Assembly (NCBI GenBank): GCA_030998015.1
Contig: JARWMV010000238.1
Span: 62,001 to 126,000, forward strand
DNA length: 64,000 nt
Direction: 5' to 3'
DNA from: Ceratorhiza oryzae-sativae
Lineage: Eukaryota > Basidiomycota > Agaricomycetes > Cantharellales > Ceratobasidiaceae
Position 1 is the stretch's first letter. Each line of letters opens with the position of its first letter. This document shows, piece by piece, positions 24,001 to 40,616 of this stretch. The position numbers and the translations under genes are program-made. The notes beneath the pieces are model-generated. The model worked only from the letters and a program-made list of their open reading frames with translations. It searched no databases and had not been told where the DNA came from.

Positions 24001-27000
24001 CAATGAGACGGTCAGTCTCGGATAAGAGATAATCAGCCACACGCATGGTACCACGAAGCCGGCCAGGTCGAACGAGGGCGCGAATAAAGAACCGACTATC
24101 AAACTGATTCTCCCGAGCGACGGCGTGATAGATGTGCATCTGCTTGTTCTCGGCAAAGCACGGGGTGAGCTTGAAGTTGGAGAGGCGACTGAGCTCGAGT
24201 TGATAGGCCAGGGCGGGTTCAATGTTACGGATAGCCTCCTCTTCGCCCCACTTTTCGCCAATATCGCGGATTGTGAGATAAAACGGATACTGGGCTGGTC
24301 GCAGATGAGGAAGCTGACACGACGAACACCACGCTCGTTCAGAATAGACGTCTTTTCGTTGACTAGAGCGAGCAACTTTTCGCGCCACGCGTTGTCCTCC
24401 ATGTCGTCCGAGGACGAAACACGCGCAGGGCAAATAGAGGACATTGGGAGGTTGAGCGCCCGCCATGCCTTCGAGAATACTCGTCAATGTTAAAGTGAGG
24501 AAGCTGCTCGGCAACCTTTTTGAATCCGTTCAAAAGGATGTCATAGTTCGGGAAGGTCGCAATCGAGCCGGTGCGGATGGGCTCGCGGCTATCGACAATG
24601 TAAGTCAAGTCGCTGACGGACCCGGCACGCTTGGGAGAGTTGACACTACGACCAAGTTAGGACACTGGAGTATGACTCGAATCACCCCACTTACCCGTTG
24701 CTGAAGCGAGGCGTCGATGGCGGCGAGCTCGATTGCCCGAGCTTGAACCTCCAAGTGACGATGTTCGGCGCATCCCCATCATCAAGGCCATCTCCTTCCT
24801 CGTAATCAACCGAGATAAGGTTATATGCGCGATACGCACGACGCACGTACACATCCATCGCGGCTAAACACTCAATTAGCAAGCAACACCACACCCAAAG
24901 AGCAATCCATCCTACCCAGCGAAATCCACTGATCCTTGTGCGTAAAGAACGTCGGCAACACATCATACACGATAAACCTCGAGTCCGTCAACTCGCGCAA
25001 CACCTCGGCCGACGGCTGACGATGGCCTTGCCCTTGCTCGCCATAATAGCCCGAGCGGACAGAGGTGGTGAGAATCTGCTCCATCTGCGACGAACGCTCC
25101 TCGTACGACGGCTGCTGGGTACGAATGAGCACCTCGCGCGCCTTGAGCGCGACCTGGGTGGCCGAACGACTCTCCAGCGCCGCGATGCTTCGCAGCACCT
25201 CGTTCAAACTCTCGTCGACGCCACCAATGGCCGGCCCAGGGACACCACGCTGGATCTCCTCGAGAAGCGCCAAGACCAACTTGTTCTTGCTCTGCGCCTT
25301 GGAATGACTGAGCACGAGCGCAGCAACCTTGTCGAGCTCGGTCCTGTACTGCTCTCGGAGCTTGAGCACCTTTTCTTCAAATTGGCCACCCCCAAACAGT
25401 CGCTCGGTGGACTCGTAGCGAGAGAGGAGAGCGATGATAGCGTTCCATTCGTGAATCTTGAGGCCATGGCGATACCGCTCGACAATATCAAACAGGTCGC
25501 CGAGCTGCGTGCGCACAAGGGGTCGGTTCTGAGGAAGCACGTTTTCTTGCAAGTGATTGTCCAACAACTTGCGCATCTTGGCAGCGGGGAATTCTTGCGG
25601 AGCAGGCTTGGAATGCGCCGCATCGATCGCAGCACGAATCGCGTCCTCTAGCTTCCCGGGCAAACGACCGGACAAGGCCGCGAGAGTAGACGAACACTCG
25701 GAAAACGGTAGCTCCGGGTCGCGAAGCACAGTCCAGAGATCCTTGAGAGTCGAGGTCATGATCGCCTGGTTATCAAACCCATCGAGAATGTTGTGCAAGA
25801 CCTCGACCGATGCGCGCAGACGTTGGAAAGGCTTGTTCCCGATGACATTGGGCGGACCCATCGCAGGGAGAAGACCATCAAACGGCTTGGCATGCTTGAC
25901 GCGCGAAGGGTCATCGAGCGTCAGGATACCAAGAATATCACCCGGCTCGAGACTAACGCCGGGTTGTTTGACAAACATGATCGTTCCGTCTTCTGCGGCG
26001 ATCAGTGGCATCAGCATTTTCATAACCTGCGGACAAACCATTAGCAATGTTTAAGGCCATTCCACGCCACGCACCTCGATCTCGGCATAGGGCTCTCCAG
26101 CCTTGACATGATCTCCGCTATCCAAAAAGAAACGCACAAGCTTGCCGGGACTTGGGCTACGAAGCTGCGTCGGGTCATTCTCCTGCTCGATCAAGCACGT
26201 CTTGCCGTCGACCATCACACGAACAGCGCCGACCTCTTCGCGCCAGTAGACCGAATGACTCTTTCCGTCCAAGAGCACCAACAGGCCGCCGTCTGCGAGC
26301 GGGCGCGCACCAACCATGGTGCGACCGCCATTGAGGAACAAGGTCCAAGTAGTGGTAGAGGAACGAGCGGCGGTAAACGAGTAGCGCGTGTTCTCGTAGA
26401 TAAACTCGACGCTGAACACGGTCTTGAGGGTGTCACGCGTAGGTACCTGGCCCTTGTCGAGGATGGCTCGGTACTCGGCCCAGCATTCCTCGCTCATCAC
26501 GTGCGCTTTTAACACGGCTCCGCAGATCACGCCAAGGTCGCATCCGGTCGCTCGGCGGTCAAGTTGCTGCTGATCAGGGTGTCGAGCCAGCCGGTGGTAA
26601 ACGTGTTCTCGGTAAAGGCCTGTGTCTGGAGCAGCTTGATGAGATACTCGACCGTTGTCCTAAAGTCACCTCGGATATTCAACTCTTTCAACGCGACGAC
26701 CATGTTCTTCCGAGCCTCCTCACGGTCTGCTCCGTACGCAAAGATGTGACCAAATTGGGAATCGGCGTACTCGTGCAGACCTCCGGCGGTACCGACCGAA
26801 AAGTAACCCCACACGTTGGTGTTTGAACGGAAATTAAGTTCTTGGAGACTTCCACTGGACGGCTTGAATCCTGCGTCCGGGTTCTCGGCGGTGATACGGA
26901 CGGCGACGACGTGACCCTTGGGTTGGGGTTTACGTTGGAGCTGGCTAGACTCGGGCTTGACGAGATCAAAGTCGATTTCGGACGTGCCGTGAGGGGCGAG

Positions 27001-28514
27001 CCCATACAGTTGGCGAATATCCCGGATGTTGTGGAGGGGGATGCCCATGGCGATTTGGAGCTGTGCAGCTGGAAGATTTACGCCTGTGACCATTTCGGTC
27101 GTCGGGTGCTCGACCTGGAGGCGCGGATTAAGCTCGAGGAAATAGAAAGAGTCTTCGGCAGGGCTGTACAAATCTGGGATGGAGTCAACAAGGCGAGCCT
27201 AAGCCAGTGAAAAAGCAAGGCCAAGGTGCGTACATTCGACGGTTCCGGCACTGACGTAGCCCACGAGTTTGGCGAGCCTGACAGCCGCACGTTCCATCTC
27301 CTCGAATTTCTCCCTTTTTGCAATGGTCACCGGGGCTTCTTCGATGATCTTTTGGTGGCGACGCTGCACGGAACAATCACGCCCGAAAAGCGAAATGGCG
27401 TTTCCGTACTGATCTGCAAGCACCTGGACCTCGAGGTGGCGTGCTGAACCGGCAAGCTTCATAATGAAGATAGGAGAGCCTACAAATACAATACGTCAAA
27501 ATTCTACCAATTATGCAAGCCGTAACCCACGCACCTGGAACCTCTCCTGCGACCGCGGTATATGCGTTCTTGAATGCGTCTGCGCTATCGACTTTGCGGA
27601 TCCCCTTTCCTCCTCCACCCTCGCTGGCCTTGATCATCACGGGCCAGCCGATCTTTTCGGCGCGATCGAGCCCTTCCTCGACACTGGTCACGCACGCCGC
27701 GCGATAGACCTCGTCCGGAACCTCGACGAAGCCAGACGGGTTGACCTTGGTCTCGTTGATGCCGGTGCCGGACCAGGCCATGGTTGGGACGTCAGCCGAC
27801 TGGGCGACGATCGTCGATGAGATTTTGTCTCCAAGCGAACGCATGGCCGATCCGGGGGGGCCGATGAAGACGATTTTGCTGGGCGAAGCGGCCAAGGATT
27901 CCGGCAGCCGAGGGTTTTCCGAGGCATGGCCCCACCCAGCCCAGACTGCGTGGACGCCGGCGCGTTCGGCAACATCGACGATGAGATCGACGTTTGCATA
28001 GTTGTTGTTGTTGGTCCCGCCTGTGGACGAGATAAGTGGCCGCGGGTGGAGCGAGCAGCAGGGCAGGACGCACCGGGGACTTCGACGTAGCGGTCCGCCA
28101 TGCGAATGTAATCCGCATTGACCTTGAGGTCCTCGGGCGTGGCCATCACGGTGAATTCGACGGCGCGTTCGGTGCCGAACGTCTCATAGCACCACTGGCG
28201 GACGGACCTGATTTCCTTGACTGCGGCGATGCCTAGAGGGGGCGATGGGTGAGCTGCGGCGCGGGGGGCGATGCGCGGGACAGACCGTTGTTGGCAATGA
28301 GGACCTGGGTGGCGGTGAGCGCAGCAGACACGGGCGGGGGCGATGTCGCGTACCTTTGTGATGACGGTGTGGCCGCCCTGGGCCTTGACGTGGTCGTAGA
28401 CCTTGCCGTGGGCGGCGACATCGATCGAGTTTCCGCCTGGACGCGCGTCAGTGGCTGGGCAGCGATCGGGGGGTGGGACCCACCGATAAAGTGCTGCACT
28501 CTGGAATGATCCAT
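21011..28514 (-). CDS. ACC1: Acetyl-CoA carboxylase, multifunctional (three single-base frame breaks)
   Basis: Cytosolic enzyme making malonyl-CoA from acetyl-CoA, bicarbonate and ATP for fatty-acid synthesis. About 2,225 aa from 17 exons, starting at 28514 ([18 protein letters not shown]). Biotin carboxylase: [41 protein letters not shown] and [15 protein letters not shown]. The biotin carrier has the biotinyl-lysine motif EVMKMLMP at the 26075/26026 exon junction. A central region precedes the carboxyltransferase, which has [40 protein letters not shown] and [13 protein letters not shown]. Exons include 28484-28514, 28354-28436, 28286-28304 (19 nt), 28074-28232, 27535-28020, 27234-27479, 26075-27173, 24916-26026, 24695-24863, 22396-24645, 22260-22339 and 21011-21428. 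Frames break at about 26530, 24477 and 24293, each needing one extra base. As ACC is normally essential, consensus error is likelier than a null allele. Confidence 0.95.
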
Positions 28515-29293
28515 TCGACGAGGGTGGCCCAGCGAAAGCTCCCGAAATGCAATTTAAGTATCCGCGCGTCCCCAACGTGCCGTCGCTTTTCATTGGGGGC
28601 GAGGGGTGCGGGGCTCACCTGACTGCTGACTAACACACGCGTCGCATACACCCACTATGTCATCCCCAATCCCCAAGATCAGCCCCGTACGTACAAGCCC
28701 ACCAGCACGCCCCCACGGCTGCCCAGGAGCATCGGTCGCTCGAAACAGGAGCGCCTGCTCCTATCACCACCCGCGAGAATCGTCTCTCGACGGCTGGCAT
28801 AGGCAGCTTTCTTGCGCCCCCCACCGTCCGTGTCTGGATTCGGACCACCCCCTGGAACCCGGCATGACCTCACGGCCCAGACTAATTATTCGAGGGCCAC
28901 ACCCTGCCGGAAACCCTCCCAACCCCGGTACGCCGACCCCCCCCCTATCACACCCGGGTACACCTTAAACAAAGAGATGCACTTCCATCCCGGCGCTCTT
29001 TTCAAACTAAAGCGAGCACACACCAAGCTATCTCACAGGCTCGCGCGATCGCTACCACGTTGACGACAGAAACCGAAACCAATCTTTGCACACCGACCCA
29101 ATGGCCCCTTACTCCTGGAATCAAACACACCCCTATACAGCCATGGCCCACTAACACATTTTGTGTCCCTTAAAACCCAGGCCCGGGCTTAGACCCATCC
29201 TCACAACCCGACCTTTTCGAGCTCCGACCAAGGCTCGTACGTGCGCCACGAAATCTTCGCCACGCTAATCACTCAATCTATCCCCTCCTCGTC
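28515..29293. promoter_or_regulatory. Shared upstream region between divergent ACC1 and the 29294 gene
   Basis: 779 bp separate the two divergent start codons. The strand is C-rich from 28900 to 29290, as in many fungal promoters. No distinct operator could be identified. Its regulatory role is inferred from position only. Confidence 0.4.
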
Positions 29294-30584
29294 ATGAATG
29301 TCACCACCCACCTCGTCGCACCACACACCCACCTCGCGCGCCATCCCCACCTCGTCTCCACACTCGATGCCCTCTTTCGCGAGTACGACGTCCCCCCAGC
29401 CATCCTCCAGCACTCGTTTGTCGAACGTCGTCCCTGTCCGCGGTACGCCCACATCCTCACTATCCTCACCCCATTTCCGACCGTGCCGTCGAGCGAGTTG
29501 ATGGAAGACATTGCTCGGGCAGTCGCGCCCGCGCAGATCCACATCGTGGGCCTCCAAAACTCTTACTATCCTCCGGTGTTTCCCCCACTCCCGGTCGGGG
29601 TATACACCCCAAATGAGGACGAGTTCATTGTGGCACGATCTCGACTGCTCGCTTCCGACCCGAACACCTGGGCGAGCGCTACCGCAGAGTTTGAGATGCG
29701 ACTCAAGAGCACGCTCGTTATAGCGTCTAAAGAGGCAGGTGAAATCACTGCGAGTCTTGGCGCATTGTTCACCACAAATGTAAGTCTTCTTCGCCCGAGC
29801 CACCAATCCATTCATCTCCCCCTAATATGTCCCTCCGTCGTTCTTTCATTTAACCCTCCTGGCCAAACGCGCATCTCACCCCTTTTCACAGACCAATCCA
29901 CACAAACCAGGACACACGACCCTCGTGATTTCCTGCCCATCTCTCACGCTACACTCCTCTTCTCCTTCTCCGGACCGGCATGCCTATGCTCTCCACGCAC
30001 TCACCGCCTCTGCTCGCACCGCTCCGTCCCCACAGACCACGCTCACGCCCACATTCTCATCTACACGCGACCGGCGGTTCGAACGGATGTCCAACGGCCT
30101 GCGCTCCGAATGCACCTGGCACTGGGAAGTCTGCGACGACCAACTCCGCACACACGGTGTCCGCGAGTCTGAAACGTCCAAGGAACTCATTGTTCTCGAC
30201 GTCCCGCCCAACACCCACACGCCCCTGACGATCACTTTTGCCGCCACGCTGACAGCCACCGCGGGACTCGACGCCATTGATCGTGTGCGCCGGACGTGCT
30301 GGGCTCCGTCGGCCATGAACGATTTGCAGTCCGCATTTGACCGGGCCCACCCGGCAGTACAGGCGATGCATCACGTCATCAAGGTCGAGGTACCGGACGT
30401 TGGCGAGATGATTTGCGACATTGCGGAAAACACTTCCGTCACGCTCCAAGGAGAAGTGTATGCGCATGCGGTCAGGCACTATGCCGGTGGCTTGCGGACC
30501 GTCATGGACCAGGACGCTGGCGTGCTGGGCCGTCGTGGGGACCAAGACGAAGACGAGAATTCGGATGAGGATTCGGACGTATGA
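29294..30584 (+). CDS. Unrecognised 392-aa protein with acidic tail
   Basis: Two exons, 29294-29779 and 29892-30584, join cleanly (ACA AAT|gtaagt...cacag|ACC AAT). I recognise no domain. The N-terminal half is mixed alpha/beta in appearance (VSTLDALFREYDVPPAIL, SELMEDIARAVAPAQIHIVG). The middle contains CTWHWEVCDDQLRTHG and a hydrophobic strand-rich segment (PLTITFAATLTATAGLDAID). The C-terminus is a Glu/Asp/Ser run. There is no signal peptide or membrane helix, so it is probably nuclear or cytosolic. It lies head-to-head with ACC1 and has no frame break, unlike its neighbours. The ATG at 29294 is the first in the frame. Confidence 0.75.
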
Positions 30585-30891
30585 ATGATTTGGTAGACTC
30601 GGACTGAACTAGCTAAAACCCGATCTGATTTTCAAACTTGCACCCCCCCTTGTCATTTGTACTTTCTTGGTATTCTTATACGCTTTGTAACGCATTAATC
30701 CATTCAGCCACGCATCCATCCCTCTGGGCAATTGCCGACTGGAGCGATCATGTCCCATGACACTCCGCTTCACTCCGGGGTGAAACTCAAATAGTGATTT
30801 GCATGACGATCAGCTGGGAGCAATTGCAAACGATCCTCATTTCCGACTACAAATACATTGAGTCCGGCCAGATTCCGAACGGGGGTGCGAT

Positions 30892-32282
30892 CTACTTGAT
30901 GCGCTTGAGGCGGTCCGTAGCGCGCACGATCTTGGTATCCAGCTGATCGGTTTTGTTGGTGATCTTGCCTAGACGCTCGTTTTGCGCATCGATCTCTTTA
31001 CCCGAGGCAGTAGCCAATGCCTTGAGTCGTTTGGCCACGTCGTGGATTTCATCCAAATTGTCGTCTAGAACAACGATCAGCCTAGGCCATAAAGCGATGC
31101 AGGGATGTCAATAAACCCACCCAGTTCGTCCTCGAGCTCGTCGTCAGAAGCCGTAGCCTCGAATTGGTATCTCGAGCGCGCCGCTTGTCTGGCACGCTGC
31201 TGCTCAGGCGGCAACCTCCTGCCGGTCGAGATCCCTTCCTCGTCCTGGCCATAATTGTCCTCGCCTCCGCCCGAACGCTGTCCGTACGCAGCAGCACTCC
31301 CAATCCTGTGTTGCGTATCACGCACGTCGAGCGCAGCCCGTTCGCGTTCCCGCGTTCTTCTTCGTGACGATCGGCAAGACGTTGCTCTTCACGAGCGCGT
31401 TTGGCATCCTTGTTGAACACGATAACGGGACGGAAGATGGATCGATTCAGTTGCTTGAGCTCGTCCGTGCGATCCTCGGCGCGGTTAGTCGAGCCCTTGG
31501 CCAAATCGAGGTGACGCTCCGTGTTGGCGATTTTTTCTGATCATCCAAATCAAGTCAGCATCTTCTCTCCCTCTCTCGAGCTCTTTCTCTCGAGCTAGAC
31601 GAAAAATAGCAAAAACGCACCAGACTGATCACCAAGCTTCAAAAGCGTATTTCGGCCCGTCTCTTCGGCCTCGCGAGCGATCCTCAGCGCGTTGCGCGTG
31701 CTCTGGACCGAGTCCTGCTTGAGCGAACGCATATCGCGTTTGATTCCCTCGACTTCCTCTTCTTCCTCTTCCGCCGTCATCTGTCGCGGCTCGTCGTTGT
31801 CGTTGAACCGTCTCCGGGGTGGCGGTTGCTTCACGCCAGCAAACAGTTCCGCACGGTCGTTGTCGACGTTTCCGTACCCGCGCGAATACTTGTCGCCAAC
31901 CGCCGCATTGCGCGCGTAGCGATCCTGCTCGGGGCGGGGCAAGGGTTGCTGAGGTTGGCCGTACGGAGACTGTTGAGGCGTGTTGGAGGCCGAACGGTAG
32001 CTCGGCGGGGGGTTGATGCTCGCCGTGTCCGACTGGCGATTGGACGACCCGGCAAAAAGCTCGCGACGGGCCTTGTCGTTGTCATCTTCGTACTCCTCCT
32101 CCTCCTCCTCCGCGCGCGTACTTGTTGTCGCTGCCGTAGTTGTTGTTATCACCGTATCCGGCGTTGTTGGAGTAGGCGCTGTAGTTGCTGCTGCCCGAGT
32201 ATCCACCGCCCGACGGCGCGGGTGCCTCGTTCACGGGCGGGATTTCGTTCTGGCTGCGGTTACGGCTGAACCAAGAGGGCAT
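30892..32282 (-). CDS. SEC9: SNAP-25-type t-SNARE, Sec9-like (two frame breaks)
   Basis: Plasma-membrane t-SNARE light chain that pairs with Sso-type syntaxin and Snc-type synaptobrevin in exocytosis. Starts MPSWFSRNRSQ at 32282. The N-terminal region is long, Gly/Asn/Tyr- and Pro/Gln-rich, as in fungal Sec9. The first SNARE helix is around EEVEGIKRDMRSLKQDSVQS and ETGRNTLLKLGDQSEKIA. The second is DDNLDEIHDVAKRLKALA through NERLGKITNKTDQLDTKI. No membrane anchor, as expected. Exons are 31621-32282, 31121-31536 and 30892-31064. Frames break near 32115 (in a GGA-repeat run, one base too many) and near 31354 (one base short). Corrected length is about 416 aa. The upstream gene is the minus-strand xylulokinase. 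Confidence 0.88.
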
Positions 32283-32517
32283 TGGGCAGAGATGGTGGTT
32301 GTAGTTGGGGACGGTCGTTGAAAGGAACAGTGGCCTTTTTGAATCGGTCGAGGCGGTGACAATTGACACGGAGGCAGTTCCCGGCTGCGACTAATATTAC
32401 TTAATGGGGTTGGCGCTTATTCAATCTGTTGCATTGCATGTGTGACCCAGGAATCCGTGTATACACTGCTTGAAACCCAAACGAGAGAAAAGTCTAACGA
32501 ATACATAGTATCTATCT

Positions 32518-34524
<2,007 letters not shown>

Positions 34525-34768
34525 GGTGGGATAGGGCGAAGAGACTAAAAGCTAATTTGTTTTTATACTAGACGGATTGCTACTCTTGGACCGAACGCCG
34601 ATGTGTAGGCGACAGACCCGGGCCTCGGCGCATATCTGCATTTGGGCGTTGGTCCGGTCCAGACTGTGGCAGGAGCAAACGGAGCAAGTGACTGACAAAT
34701 CCAGATATTAGTCATCGGCGCTTCTTCAATTGCCAATCCTATCCAACTTGTTTTCGTCCACCACCGCC
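34525..34768. promoter_or_regulatory. Compact bidirectional promoter, xylulokinase / U2AF
   Basis: Only 244 bp separate the divergent start codons at 34524 and 34769. A CCAAT pentamer lies at 34733-34737, 32 bp upstream of the U2AF ATG. Shared regulation is inferred from the spacing. Confidence 0.45.
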
Positions 34769-36902
<2,134 letters not shown>

Positions 36903-39121
36903 GGTGTTGTCTGATGATTGTTAATTTAGTCGCTCTATTTTCCTGATGCTGTGGTCGGTATTATCGAGAAAATATTATTTGCTGTAGGATGCAATTCAAC
37001 ATGCGTGTGACCAAGACGACTTTGGATATTTGGGTCGCCCTCTATCGCGAGCCTGTTCTTGTATACCCTAGGTTAGTAAATGCATTTGACCAATTCGAAA
37101 CGACTGCGGGATTTGTTTGTTATACCAATCTCGGGTCCTGTTTCTTCGGTTGTTTCCACTTCAATAGGCACTAGGACCGCGTTTTACTTTACTCCTATGG
37201 AATAGACTTTTTTGAATGGATCAAATGATTCTGGTGGCCCATTTTCTGCTTTTCGGGGAGGTCCTACCTCGATACCTAAGGTAAATGAAAAATCTTGCGG
37301 GGGTAGGGATTGGCAGTAAGAGCTTGTTTGTTGTCTTCTTAACACGCTACGCAGACGTGCTGCATTCCCTGCGATAGGTATCAAGTACACCTGCTTGGGC
37401 GGCTAAACTAGCTTAAAGTAAACAGATGCAGTATTACACGCCCCTGCAATCCAGTGTTACAGTGGATCCCGATTGTCCTATACGTATCAGCCCAGCTAAA
37501 CGGTACGGGCCGATTTGATCCCAGACACGGAGCCGAACTCCCTAGAGCCAAAAGAAAAAAAAGTTACCTTGCAAATAACTGTACCACGCAAATGGCCGAG
37601 TTACCGAGCGCCGCGATTCCGAGATTCTCAGCCCCCCCTATCATTTCGAGGCCGGCGGTCCGAGATTATTACGCCTCCCCCGAGCCCGACCCCCTGTCTC
37701 TCCCCACTCGCCGGACCGTCACTCGCCGATGTCACACGTAAAAACAACGTCATCCGGCGTCTATGGAGGGAGGGTTTCACGGGTGGGGTGAAGTACAGTC
37801 TTTTATGGTGGCCGCGACGCACGCGTAGTCTTGATGTCAGTCTATACGTCAGGAACTCAAGATAGACGGGTGTTTTTTTTTTTGTTATTGTGGGGATATT
37901 GTGGCAAGAACGTTGATAGGTTCGTGGATTGTTATAGGGGGGCCGACGTCATACTGTGCCTGCCTCTCTTATTTTTCAACCGATCATGATATGATGTGAT
38001 GTATGGTGTGTAATAAGAAGGTTAAACATTCTGCCACAAGTGATGTCCTCGGAACGGATTACTATGTGCATGGCGGCTGAAAGTCGGGTACTATCGAATA
38101 TAGAGGCTGAAATATAAATCGGTGTTGGTTTTCCAATCTGGGTGACTTTGGGTGAGTTCAGACGCTGACTTGTATGGAAATGTCTCACGAGGAAGCCTTT
38201 TGCTTCTCCTTGTTTCGTCTGGGGTATCAATCACTGATAGCTGAGTGCGATCAGATCATAGACATCGACCGCGTGGTTTGTTCGATCTGTCCAGACGGCG
38301 GCCCGTCGCGGGAACCAGTTGGTTTACAACGCATCGAGCATTACTTTGTATGAGATAGGATGTCTGACATGAGATGAACCGCGAACTCGAGTCCAGTGAA
38401 AATTGAATTAAATCACTGACATGTCTATGATGGACATCTAATGGAAATGTGCATAGCGGTCTCAGCCGGCGGGCAGGTCGGGTGGCTCGTTTATTTTTAC
38501 CCGGATCCTGACAGGCTGAAAACAAGGGCTAAGAAGCTCGAGTAGAATTGGGGGGAAGGGAATCTGGCCTGCTCGGCAAGATGGCGGTGTATGTAGTTGT
38601 CGACAGTGGTAAACGTAAACGACCTCTCTACTGGCATGGATTGAAAGGCACATTTTCTTGGCATTCGGAGAAGGTCAGGCATTCCGCAAGAGGAATGTCC
38701 CTTGTCGGGCGGTTCGGTTGCCTCACTCTGTATTTTACCACCATGGAAGAAGAGGGTGAGGGACTGGCACCGGTAGATCACTTGGTGGATACGGTCGCTG
38801 CGAAGTTGCGTCCCTGGTTGGGGATATCAGCCTTGGGCAGGCTTGACGACGCGTTGAAGGAGTTGACAACAGTCAGATAAAAAAAAAACACCCATGTAGA
38901 ATGAAAAAACAAACGTTTAGTGTCGCAAAGGTGTCATAGCCACTCGACGGCTGATAGTGGCAAGGGTCCTCGTTGTGGAGCAGGTGCATGTGATCGTGCG
39001 GCTGATTGCATCGTCAGTTGATTCGAGACCGCATTGGTACGAGCGCTGCCATCTCAAGAGCTCATCCTCTTGAGCCCGACCACCACATGCTCCATCTCCC
39101 CGTCCTCCCCTCCTGCCTACG
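36903..39121. other. Long stretch without a supported gene
   Basis: 2.2 kb of intergenic sequence. The only long frame is 38548-38880 (+, 110 codons, no recognisable motif, no clear introns), overlapped by a frame on the opposite strand. I cannot choose between them. A T run lies at 37871-37881, and the end of the stretch is the promoter of the next gene. Confidence 0.4.
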
Positions 39122-40016
39122 ATGCGTTTCTTCGTCGTCGCGCTTGCTGTCGTCTCTGCCGTCTGGGCGCAGAACCCAGAGGGGTTCCCCACGTTGACTA
39201 CCAGCATCTCACAGTCTACTCCCCGGACGTGGGCTTCGACGGCTTCGACCAGGCCCGCCGCGTTCCCAACATACTCGGCCCCCTCGTATGTACATTCTGT
39301 TGCCATACGTTAGTGGTGCTCACCGAGGAATTTAGTATTAGCTGGACGACGATCACGTCTGATAGCACCCTCTACCAGGTTGCAGTGCCGTATGTACCCG
39401 TCCTCCCGACCCAATTCACCAGTTGACCGAGACGATCCCCTTAGCCCGAGGACGACTTCATGGACAACGTTCACGTCTGGGGGAAGTACCTGGCAGGTAC
39501 CTGTCATCCCGTGAGTATAATCGGTGTTTACCCCTATGTGACAATCGCTAAATTTGCCATCCTAGCACTTCTTCGGCTCAAGCTCAAGTAACTCCTGGCA
39601 TTAGCTCCAGCGGTGAACAGGCACAGACCCACTCCTCCCACAAGACCCGCACAATTGTCCTTTCGGTCATCTTCTCGCTCCTCGGTGCTGTTCTCTTGTT
39701 ATTCGTGAGTTACGATCAGTGTGCAACGTGCCCGCCCTAATCCGTCACAATTTCACTAGGGCACCATGTTCTTTATGCGTGTCCGCAACCAGCGCCGTAT
39801 GCGCAACCGTCGTACCTGGACCCACCGCCAGGCGGGGTGGGTCACCGACCAAAAGGACGCCTACCCGCTCGATCCGTAAGTGATTATTTGTTCGTACTTG
39901 TTTCTCATCTCATCCGTTTTCGGTGCAACTATAGCGAAATCAATGCCCGTGCATCTTTCGCCGAACCCCAAGTCCCTGCTCCGGTACCCTCCCACACTCG
40001 CCAGCGCTCCGTGTGA
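39122..40016 (+). CDS. Small Ser/Thr-rich single-pass membrane protein (function unknown)
   Basis: Six exons, 39122-39285, 39336-39389, 39445-39510, 39566-39704, 39760-39875 and 39935-40016, join in frame to 206 aa. A signal peptide (MRFFVVALAVVSAVWAQ) is followed by a Ser/Thr-rich ectodomain. Exons 2 and 3, both phase-2 symmetric, encode similar modules (SWTTITSDSTLYQV and SWTTFTSGGSTWQV). One transmembrane helix follows (IVLSVIFSLLGAVLLLF), then a basic juxtamembrane stretch (RVRNQRRMRNRR) and a ~60-residue cytosolic tail. The layout resembles fungal Mid2/Wsc-type wall-stress sensors, but no WSC cysteine domain is present, so only the topology is claimed. The start is set by the signal peptide. 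Confidence 0.72.
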
Positions 40017-40616
40017 GATCCCCGAGACGGATGCGCCTCAATCAAGACACGGCTCGCCAAGTGCGATCTTGTCTCATTCTTTTTTTCTAAGCTATACTTT
40101 GAAATTTCTTTGGGTCGATCAGCGGAAACAAGTGTACGCGGCCGTTTTTCTCATCTTTTGCGATTCCCCCCTGTGTGACTAGCCCTAGTATATTGTTAGT
40201 CGGTTTTAGTTCCTTCACCATGTATTGTTAACTTTTGGCAAGTTTTTGAATGATGAATTTACGATACATTAGACTTAAAAGTGTCCGCACCCCAGGCATG
40301 CCATAAGCCCAGACCACGTTTGTGGGCTATTTTGCGCTGGCAAGCCGACGATCCACTCGGACGTGGTTGCGATGAAAGTAATTATAGACACCGGTCCACG
40401 CGGGGACGGGCTTCCGTCGACCTCGCCATCCGGGCTTCTGAATGAGCCAATCTTGAAGGGGAAGTGCCAATCGAGGATCGACATGTATGCTCTATATGGG
40501 TTTGGTCTATACGATTGTTGGACCCTGGAGATTAGCAATCGATGGATCGTGTGGCACAAAAACCGTCAGTGGCCGCCACCCACCCGCCATCGAGTGTCTC
40601 GCTCTGTTCGTCCGCA
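40017..40616. other. Upstream region of RBR copy 1, shared with copy 2
   Basis: No gene. The last part carries GCAATCGATGGATCGTGTGGC and CACAAAA, closely matching the sequence upstream of the second RBR gene (about 44665-44700), so the duplication includes the promoter. Confidence 0.5.

Noticed and set aside
24938..25651. 237-codon plus-strand frame opposite the ACC1 central region
   Set aside because: High GC and codon bias of the minus-strand gene create open antisense frames; no independent support.
27688..28593. Long minus-strand frame over the ACC1 N-terminus
   Set aside because: It reads through introns and out of frame with the biotin carboxylase motifs; the spliced model explains the sequence better.
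29294..30172. Single 292-codon reading of the 29294 gene through its intron
   Set aside because: The donor and acceptor at 29780 and 29891 are good, and splicing gives a longer protein with a typical acidic tail.
31077..31130. Early end of SEC9 at an in-frame TGA
   Set aside because: A standard intron (31065-31120) joins DELEDEL to DDNLDEIHDVAKRLK, giving the full second SNARE helix.
38548..38880. 110-codon plus-strand ORF after U2AF
   Set aside because: An overlapping frame of similar length runs on the other strand, with no motif or splice structure; coding status cannot be supported.
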